A stretch of DNA of 64,000 bases from Cavia porcellus (lineage: Eukaryota > Chordata > Mammalia > Rodentia > Caviidae). This document shows, in pieces, positions 51,595-62,400 of the stretch (the first letter of the stretch is position 1; the number at the start of each line of letters is the position of its first letter). The position numbers were made by a program, and so were the translations under genes. The notes beneath the pieces are model-generated. The model saw only the letters and a list, made by a program, of their open reading frames with translations. It did no database searches and was not told the DNA's origin. The stretch covers positions 124,001 through 188,000 of the forward strand of contig NW_026947690.1 of NCBI RefSeq assembly GCF_034190915.1, read 5' to 3'.

Positions 51595-53942
51595 GATATT
51601 TTTCAGAAACCTATCCTACATTGCCAATGCATGTTCCCTGACCTCCCCATGCTGACCACCCCGCGGTGCTTTTCTCCATCCTACATTGCCACTCACTGCC
51701 TATCCTAATTCAGACCCTCCGATTCACACATCCCCGTTATGTTTTTCTCACCGCTACTAGTGAATGTAATGTAACACACACCCATACAATGCGCACCACC
51801 CCGCGATATTTTTCTCACACCTACTAGTGAATGTAATGTAACACACCCCCATACAATGCGCACCACCCCGCGATGTTTTTCAGAAACCCATACTACATTG
51901 CCACTGCATGTTCCCTGACCTCCCCATGCTGACCACCCCGCGGTGCTTTTCTGCATCCTACATTGCCACTCACTGCCTATCCTCATTCAGACCCTCTGAT
52001 TCACACCACCCCGTGATGTTTTTCTCACTCCTACTAGTGAATGTAATGTAACACACACCCATACAATGCGCACCACACCGTGATGTTTTTCTCACTCCTA
52101 CTAGGGAATGAAATGTAACACACACCCATACAATGCGCACCACCCCGTGATGTTTTTCTCACTCCTACTAGTGAATGTAATGTAACACACACCCATACAA
52201 TGCGCAACACCCCGTGATGTTTTTCTCACTCCTACTAGTGAATGTAATGTAACACACACGCATACAATGCCCACCACACCGCGATGTTTTTCTCACACCT
52301 ACTAGTGAATGTAATGTAACACACACGCATACAATGCGCACCACACCGCGATGTTCTTCAGAAACCTATCCTACTTTGCCACTGCATGTTCCTGGACCTT
52401 CCCATGCTGAACACCCCGCGATGCTTTTCTCCATCCTACTTTGCCACTCACTGCGTATCCTAATTTAGACCCTCCGATTCACACCGCCCTGTGATGTTTT
52501 TCTCACTCCTACTAGTGAATGTAATGAAACACACACCCATACAATGCGCACCACCCTGCGATGTTTTTCTTACGCCTAGTAGTGACTGTAATGTAACACA
52601 CACCCATACAATGTACACCACGCCGCGATGTTTTTCCGAAACCTATCCTGCTTTGCCACTGCATGTTCCCTGACCTCCCCATGCTGACCACCCCGTGGTG
52701 CTTTTCTCCATCCTACATTTCCCCTCACTGCCTATCCTAATGGAGACCCTCCGATTCACACCACCCCTTGATGTTTTTCTCACTCCCACTAGTGAATGTA
52801 ATGTAACACACATCCATACAATGCGCACCACCCCGCGATATTTTTCAGAAACCTATCCTATATTGCCACTGCATGTTCCTTGCGCTCCCATGCAGACCAC
52901 CTCGCGGTGCTTTCCTCCATCCTACATTGCCACTCACTCCCTATCCTAATTCAAACTCTCCGATTCACACCACCCCGTGATGTTTTTCTCACTCCTACTA
53001 TTGAATGTAATGTAACACACACCCATAAAAGGCGCACCACTCCGTGATGTTTTTCTCACTCCTACTATTGAATGTAATGTAACACACACCAATACAATGC
53101 GCACCACACAGCGATGTTTTTCTCACACCTACTAGTGAATGTAATGTAACACACACCCATACAATGCGCACCACACCGCGATGTACTTCAGAAACCTATC
53201 CTACTTTGCCACTGCATGTTCCTGGACCTCCCCATGCTGAACACCCCGCAATGCTTTTCTCCATCCTACTTTGCCACTCACTGCGTATCCTAATTAAGAC
53301 CCTCCGATTCACACCACCCCGTGATGTTTTTCGCACTCCTACTAGTAAACGTAATGTATCACACACCCTTACAATGCGCACCAACCCGCCATGTTTTTCT
53401 CACTCCTACTAGTGAATGTAATGTAACACACACCCATACAATGCGCACCACCCCGCGATGTTTTTCAGAAACCTATGCTACATTGCCACTGCATGTTCCC
53501 TGACCTCCCCAAGCTGACCAGCCCATGGTGCTTTTCTCCATCCTACTTTGCCACGCACTGCCTATCCTAATTCAGACCCTCCGATTCACACATCCCCGTG
53601 ATGTTTTTCTCACTCCTACTAGTGAATGTAATGTAACACACACCCATACAATGCGCACCACCCGCGATGTTTTTCAGAAACCTATCCTACATTGCCACTG
53701 CATGTTCCCTGACCTCCCCATGCTGACCACCCCGCGGTGCTTTTCTCCATCCTACATTGCCACTCACTGCCTATCCTAATTCAGACCCTCCGATTCACAC
53801 CACCCCGTGATGTTTTTCTCACTCCTACTAGTGAATGTAATGTAACACACACCCATACATTGCGCACCACCCCGCGATGTTTTTCTCTCTCCTACTAGTG
53901 AATGTAATGTAACACACACCCATACAATGCGCACCACCCCGT
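51595..53942 (+). repeat. Module Q, copy 2
   Basis: The B groups and A numbers (2, 5, 2, 1, 3, 2, 1, 2) equal those of 28789-31136. Shared markers include the CCCCGTTATG junction, ACCGCTACTAG, TAGGGAATGAAATG and ATAAAAGGCGC. Differences I noticed are single bases. Confidence 0.91.
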
Positions 53943-56900
53943 GATGTTTTTCAGAAACCTATCCTACATTGCCACTGCATGATCCCTGACCTCCCCATGA
54001 TGACCACACCGCGGTGCTTTTCTCTATCCTACATTGCCACTCATTGCCTATCCTAATAAAGAGCATCCAATTCACATCACCCCGTGATGTTTTTCTCACT
54101 CCTACTAGTGAATGTAATGTAACACACACCCATACAATGCGCACTACCCCGCGATGTTTTAAAGAAACCTATCCTACATTGGCACTGCATGTTCCCTGAC
54201 CTCCCCATGCTGACCACACCGCGGTGCTTTTCTCCAACCTACATTGCCACTCACTGCCTATCCTAATTCAGACCCTGCGATTGACACCACACCGTGATGT
54301 TTTTCTCACTCCTACTAGTGAATGTAATGTAACACACACCCATTCAATGCGAACCACCCCGTGATGTTTTTCTCACTCCTACTAGCCAATGTAATGTAAC
54401 ACACACCCATACAATGCGCACCACCCGGCGATGTTTTTCACAAACCTAACCTACATTGCCACTGCATGTTCCCTGACCTCCCCATGCTGACCATCCCGCG
54501 GTGCTTTTCTCCATCCTACATTGCCACTCACAGCCTATCCTAATTCAGACCCTCCGATTCACACCACCCCGTGATGTTTTTCTCACTCCTACTAGTGAAT
54601 GTAATGTAACACACACCCAAAGAATGCGCACCACTCCGTGATATTTTTCTCACTCCTATTAGTGAATGTAATGTTACACACCCGTACAATGCACACCACC
54701 CCGCGATGTTTTTCAGAAACCTATCCTACATTGCCACTGCATGTTTCCTGACCTCCCCATTCTGACCACCCCGTGGAGCTTTTCTCCATCCTACATTGCC
54801 ACTCACTGCCTATCCTAATTCAGACCCTCTGATTCACACCACCCTGTGATGTTTTTCTCACTCCTACTAGTGAATGTAATGTAACACACACCTATACAAT
54901 GCGCACCATCCCGCGATGTTTTTCTCACTCCTACTAGTGAATGTAATGTAACACACACCCATACATTGCGCACCACCCCGCGATGTTTTTCTCACTCCTA
55001 CTAGTGAATGTAATGGAACACACACCCATACAATGTGCACCACCCCGCGATGTTTTTCAGAAACCTATCCTGCATTGCCACTGCATGTTCCCTGACCTCC
55101 CCTTGCTGACCACCCCGCCGTGCCTTTCTCCATCCTACATTGCCACTCACTGCCTATCCTAATTCAGACCCTCCGATTCACACCACCCCGTGATGTTTTT
55201 CTCACTCCTTCTAGTGAATGTAATGTAACACACACCCATACAATGCGCACCACCCCGTGATGTTTTTCTCACTCCTACTAGGGAATGAAATGTAACACAC
55301 ACCCATACAATGCGCACCACCCCGTGATGTTTTTCTCACTCCTACTAGTGAATGTAATGTAACACACACCCATACAATGCGCAACACCCCGTGATGTTTT
55401 TCTCACTCCTAGTAGTGAATGTAATGTAACACACACGCATACAATGCCCGCCACACCGCGATGTTTTTCTCACACCTACTAGTGAATGTAATGTAACACA
55501 CACGCATACAATGCGCACCACACCGCGATGTTCTTCAGAAACCTATCCTACTTTGCCACTGCATGTTCCTGGACCTTCCCATGCTGAACACCCCGCGATG
55601 CTTTTCTCCATCCTACTTTGCCACTCACTGCGTATCCTAATTTAGACACTCCGATTCACACCGCCCCGTGATGTTTTTCTCACTCCTACTAGTGAATGTA
55701 ATGAAACACACACCCATACAATGCGCACCACCCTGCGATGTTTTTCTTACGCCTAGTAGTGACTGTAATGTAACACACACCCATACAATGTACACCACGC
55801 CGCGATGTTTTTCCGAAACCTATCCTGCTTTGCCACTGCATGTTCCCTGACCTCCCCATGCTGACCACCCCGTGGTGCTTTTCTCCATCCTACATTTCCC
55901 CTCACTGCCTATCCTAATGGAGACCCTCCGATTCACACCACCCCTTGATGTTTTTCTCACTCCCACTAGTGAATGTAATGTAACACACATCCATACAATG
56001 CGCACCACCCCGCGATATTTTTCAGAAACCTATCCTATATTGCCACTGCATGTTCCTTGCGCTCCCATGCAGACCACCTCGCGGTGCTTTCCTCCATCCT
56101 ACATTGCCACTCACTCCCTATCCTAATTCAGACTCTCCGATTCACACCACCCCGTGATGTTTTTCTCACTCCTACTATTGAATGTAATGTAACACACACC
56201 CATACAAGGCGCACCACTCCGTGATGTTTTTCTCACTCCTACTATTGAATGTAATGTAACACACACCCATACAATGCGCACCACACAGCGATGTTTTTCT
56301 CACACCTACTAGTGAATGTAATGTAACACACACCCATACAATGCGCACCACACCGCGATGTACTTCAGAAACCTATCCTACTTTGCCACTGCATGTTCCT
56401 GGACCTCCCCATGCTGAACACCCCGCAATGCTTTTCTCCATCCTACTTTGCCACTCACTGCGTATCCTAATTAAGACCCTCCGATTCACACCACCCCGTG
56501 ATGTTTTTCGCACTCCTACTAGTAAACGTAATGTATCACACACCCTTACAATGCGCACCAACCCGCCATGTTTTTCTCACTCCTACTAGTGAATGTAATG
56601 TAACACACACCCATACAATGCGCACCACCCCGCGATGTTTTTCAGAAACCTATGCTACATTGCCACTGCATGTTCCCTGACCTCCCCAAGCTGACCAGCC
56701 CATGGTGCTTTTCTCCATCCTACTTTGCCACGCACTGCCTATCCTAATTCAGACCCTCCGATTCACACATCCCCGTGATGTTTTTCTCACTCCTACTAGT
56801 GAATGTAATGTAATACACACCCATACAATGCGCACCACTCCGCGATGTTTTTCAGAAACCTATCCTACATTGCCACTGCATGTTCCCTGACCTCCCCATG

Positions 56901-57120
56901 CTGACCACCCCGCGGTGCTTTTCTCCATCCTACATTGCCACTCACTGCCTATCCTAATTCAGACCATCCGATTCACACCACCCTGTGATGTTTTTCTCAC
57001 TCCTACTAGTGAATGTAATGTAACACACACCCATAAAATGCGCACCACCCCGCGATGTTTTTCTCTCTCCTACTAGTGAATGTAATGTAACACACACCCA
57101 TACAATGCGCACCACCCCGT
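53943..57120 (+). repeat. Anchor block 6 (3178 bp)
   Basis: This is the near-identical partner of 39983-43160, with the same eleven B groups and the same total length. Small differences include CTCATTGCC at 54042 and CTAGTAGTG at 55409. The pair continues into the following block up to about 57750. Confidence 0.91.
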
Positions 57121-59470
57121 GATGTTTTTCAGAAACCTATCCTACATTGCCACTGCATGATCCCTGACCTCCCCATGATGACCACACCGCGGTGCTTTTC
57201 TCTATCCTACATTGCCACTCACTGCCTATCCTAATAAAGAGCATCCAATTCACATCACCCCGTGATGTTTTTCTCACTCCTACTAGTGAATGTAATGTAA
57301 CACACACCCATACAATGCGCACTACCCCGCGATGTTTTAAAGAAACCTATCCTACATTGGCACTGCATGTTCCCTGACCTCCCCATGCTGACCACACCGC
57401 GGTGCTTTTCTCCAACCTACATTGCCACTCACTGCCTATCCTAATTCAGACCCTGCGATTGACACCACACCGTGATGTTTTTCTCACTCCTACTAGTGAA
57501 TGTAATGTAACACACACCCATTCAATGCGAACCACCCCGTGATGTTTTTCTCACTCCTACTAGCCAATGTAATGTAACACACACCCATACAATGCGCACC
57601 ACCATGCGATGTTTTTCACAAACCTAACCTACATTGCCACTGCATGTTCCCTGACCTCCCCATGCTGACCATCCCGCGGTGCTTTTCTCCATCCTACATT
57701 GCCACTCACAGCCTATCCTAATTCAGACCCTCCGATTCACACCACCCCGTGATGTTTTTCTCACTCCTACTAGTGAATGTAATGTAACACACACCCATAC
57801 AATGCGCACCATCCCGCGATGTTTTTCTCACTCCTACTAGTGAATGTAATGTAACACACACCCATACATTGCGCACCACCCCGCGATGTTTTTCTCACTC
57901 CTACTAGTGAATGTAATGGAACACACACCCATACAATGTGCACCACCCCGCGATGTTTTTCAGAAACCTATCCTGCATTGCCACTGCATGTTCCCTGACC
58001 TCCCCTTGCTGACCACCCCGCGGTGCCTTTCTCCATCCTACATTGCCACTCACTGCCTATCCTAATTCAGACCCTCCGATTCACACCACCCCGTGATGTT
58101 TTTCTCACTCCTTCTAGTGAATGTAATGTAACACACACCCATACAATGCTCACCACCCCGCGATGATTTTCTCACTCCTACTAGTGAATGTAATGTAACA
58201 CACACCCATACAATGCGCACCACCCCGCGATGTTTTTCAGAAACCTATCCTACATTGCGACTGCATGTTCCCTGACTTCCCCATGCTGACCACCCCGTGG
58301 TGCTTTTCTCCATCCTACATTGCCACTCACTACCTATCCTAATTCAGACCCTCCGATTCAAACCACCCCGTGATGTTTTTCTCACTTCTCCTAGTGAATG
58401 TAACGTAACCCACACCCATACAATGCGCACCACCCCACGATGTTTTTCAGAAACCTATCCTACATTGCCACTGCATGTTCCCTGCCCTCCCCATGCTGAG
58501 CACCGCGCTGTGCTTTTCTCCATCCTACATTGCCACTCAATGCCTATCCTAATTCAGACCCTCCGATTCACACCACCCCGTGATGTTTTTCTCACTCCTA
58601 CTAGTGAATGTAATGTAACACACACCCATACAATGCGCACCACGCCGTGATGTTTTTCTCACTCCTACTAGTGAATGTAGTGTAACACACACCCATACAA
58701 TGCGCACCACCCCGTGATGTTTTTCTCACTCCTACTAGTGAATGTAATGTTACACACACCCATACAATGTGCACCACCCCGTGATGTTTTTCTCACTCCT
58801 ACTAGTGAATGTAATGTAACACACACCCATACAATGCGCACCACACCGTGATGTTTTTCGCACTCCTACTAGTAAACGTAATGTATCACACACCCTTACA
58901 ATGCGCACCAACCCGCCATGTTTTTCTCACTCCTACTAGTGAATGTAATGTAACACACACCCATACAATGCGCACCACCCCGCGATGTTTTTCAGAAACC
59001 TATGCTACATTGCCACTGCATGTTCCCTGACCTCCCCAAGCTGACCAGCCCATGGTGCTTTTCTCCATCCTACTTTGAAACGCACTGCCTATCCTAATTC
59101 AGACCCTCCGATTCACACATCCCCGTGATGTTTTTCTCACTCCTACTAGTGAATGTAATGTAACACACACCCATACAATGCGCACCACCCCGCGATGTTT
59201 TTCAGAAACCTATCCTACATTGCCACTGCATGTTCCCTGACCTCCCCATGCTGACCACCCCGCGGTGCTTTTCTCCATCCTACATTGCCACTCACTGCCT
59301 ATCCTAATTCAGACCTTCCGATTCACACCACCCCGTGATGTTTTTCTCACTCCTACTAGTGAATGTAATGTAACACACACCCATACAATGCGCACCACCC
59401 CGCGATGTTTTTCTCTCTCCTACTAGTGAATGTAATGTAACACACACCCATACAATGCGCACCACCCCGT
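57121..59470 (+). repeat. Anchor block 7 (2350 bp)
   Basis: A numbers are 1, 2, 3, 2, 1, 6, 1 and 2. The interval 57608-57951 equals 43648-44266 with 275 bp removed; one B and two A blocks were deleted between matching A blocks. Near 58850 a run of A blocks is joined to the CGCACTCCTACTAGTAAACG type of module Q, giving a six-A run that exists nowhere else. Both are clean block-register junctions. Confidence 0.88.
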
Positions 59471-62400
59471 GATGTTTTTCAGAAACCTATGCTACATTGC
59501 CACTGCATGATCCCTGACCTCCCCATGATGACCACACCGCGGTGCTTTTCTCTATCCTACATTGCCACTCACTGCCTATCCGAATAAAGAGCATCCAATT
59601 CACATCACCCCGTGATGTTTTTCTCACTCCTACTAGTGAATGTAATGTAACACACACCCATACAATGCGCACTACCCCGCGATGTTTTAAAGAAACCTAT
59701 CCTACATTGGCACTGCATGTTCCCTGACCTCCCCATGCTGACCACACCGCGGTGCTTTTCTCCAACCTACATTGCCACTCACTGTCTATCCTAATTCAGA
59801 CCCTGCGATTGACACCACACCGTGATGTTTTTCTCACTCCTACTAGTGAATGTAATGTAACACACACCCATTCAATGCGAACCACCCCGTGATGTTTTTC
59901 TCACTCCTACTAGTGAATGTAATGTAACACACACCCATACATTGCGCACCATCCCGCGATGTTTTTCTCACTCCTACTAGTGAATGTAATGTAACACACA
60001 GCCATACATTGCGCACCACCCCGCGATGTTTTTCTCACTCCTAACTAGTGAATGTAATGGAACACACACCCATACAATGTGCACCACCCCGCGATGTTTT
60101 TCAGAAACCTATCCTGCATTGCCACTGCATGTTCCCTGACCTCCCCTTGCTGACCACCCCGCGGTGCCTTTCTCCATCCTACATTGCCACTCACTGCCTA
60201 TCCTAATTCAGACCCTCCGATTCACACCACCCCGTGATGTTTTTCTCACTCCTTCTAGTGAATGTAATGTAACACACACCCATACAATGCTCACCACCCC
60301 GCGATGATTTTCTCACTCCTACTAGTGAATGTAATGTAACACACACCCATACAATGCGCACCACACCGCGATGTTTTTCAGAAACCTATCCTACATTGCC
60401 ACTGCATGTTCCCTGACATCCCCATGCTGACCACCCCGTGGTGCTTTTCTCCATCCTACATTGCCACTCACTACCTATCCTAATTCAGACCCTCCGATTC
60501 ACACCACCCCGTGATGTTTTTCTCACTTCTCCTAGTGAATGTAACGTAACACACCCCCATACAATGCGCACCACCCCACGATGTTTTTCAGAAACCTATC
60601 CTACATGGCCACTGCATGTTCCCTGCCCTCCCCATTCTGAGCACCGCGCTGTGCTTTTCTCCATCCTACATTGCCACTCACTGCCTATCCTAATTCAGAC
60701 CCTCCGATTCACACCACCCCGTGATGTTTTTCTCACTCCTACTAGTGAATGTAATGTAACACACACCCATACAATGCGCACCACGCCGTGATGTTTTTCT
60801 CACTCCTACTAGTGAATGTAATGTTACACACACCCATACAATGTGCACCACCCCGCGATGTTTTTCTCACTCCTACTAGTGAATGTAATGGAACACACAC
60901 CCATACAATGTGCACGACCCCGCGATGTTTTTCAGAAACCTATCCTGCATTGCCACTGCATGTTCCCTGACCTCCCCATGATGACCATCCCGCGGTGCCT
61001 TTCTCCATCCTACATTGCCACTCACTGCCTATCCTAATGCAGACCCTCCGATTCACACCACCCCTTGAGGTTTATCTCACTCCCACTAGTGAATGTAATG
61101 TAACACACATCCATACAATGCGCACAACCCCGCGATGTTTTTCAGAAACCTATCCTACATTGCCACTGCATGTTCCCTGACCTCCCCATCCTGACCACCC
61201 CGCGGTGCTTTTCTCCATCCTACATTGCCACTCACTGCCTATCCTAATTCAGACCCTCCGATTCACACATCCCCGTGATGTTTTTCTCACTCCTACTAGA
61301 GAATATAATGTAACACACACCCATACAATGCGCACCACCCGTCGATGTTTTTCAGAAACCTGTCCTACATTGCCACTGCGTGTTCCCTGACCTCCCCATG
61401 CTGACCACACCGCGGTGCTTTTCTCCATCCTACATTGCCACTCACTGCCTATCCTAATTCTGACACTCCGATTCACATCACCTCGTGATGTTTTTCTCAT
61501 TCCTTCTAGTGAATGTAATGTAACACACACCCATACAATGCGCACCACCCCGTGATGTTTTCTCACTCCTACTAATGAATGTAATGTAACACACACCCAT
61601 ACAATGCGCACCACCCCGTGACGTTTTTCTCACTCCTACTAGTGAATGTAATGTAACACACACCCATACAATGCGCACCACACCGCGATGTTTTTCTCAC
61701 ACCTACTAGTGAATGTAATGTAACACACACCCATACAATGCGCACCACACCGCGATGTTCTTCAGATACCTATCCTAGTTTGCCACTGCATGTTCCTGGA
61801 CCTCCCCATGCTGAACACCCCGCGATGCTTTTCTCCATCCTACTTTGCCACTCACAGCGTATCCTAATTCAGACCCTCCGATTCACACCACCCCGTGATG
61901 TTTTTCTCACTCCAACTAGTGAATGTAATGTAACACACACCCAAACAATGCGCACCACTCCGCGATGTTTTTCTCACTCCTATTAGTGAATGTAATGTTA
62001 CACACCCCTACAATGCGCACCACCCCGCGATGTTTTTCAGAAACCTATCGTACATTGCCACTGCATATTCCCTGACCTCCCCATTCTGACCACCCCGCGG
62101 GGCTTTTCTCCATCCTACATTGCCACTCACTGCCTATCCTAATTCAGACCCTCCGATTCACAGCACCCCGTGATGTTTTTCTCATTCCTACTAGTGACTG
62201 TAATGTAACACACACCCATACAATGCGCACCACCCCGCGATGTTTTTCTCACTCCTACTAGTGAATGTAATGTAACACACACCCATACAATGTGCACCAC
62301 CCCGTGATGTTTTTAAGAAACCTATACTGCATTGCCACTGCATGTTCCCTGTCCTCCCGATGCTGACCACACCGCGGTGCTTTTCTCCATCCTACATTGC

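Larger units (their letters stand above)
46204..53942 (+). repeat. Anchor block 5 (7739 bp) with modules P and Q
   Basis: This block begins like anchor block 2, contains module P copy 3 at 48828-51594, and continues into module Q copy 2 at 51595-53942. It therefore restores the P-Q order found at 26022-31136 (offset 22806 bp). Between about 49855 and 50350 it carries a cluster of private changes toward C, for example GCCCCACCCC, ATTCCATGCG and TGACCCCTGC, not seen in the other copies. Confidence 0.9.
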
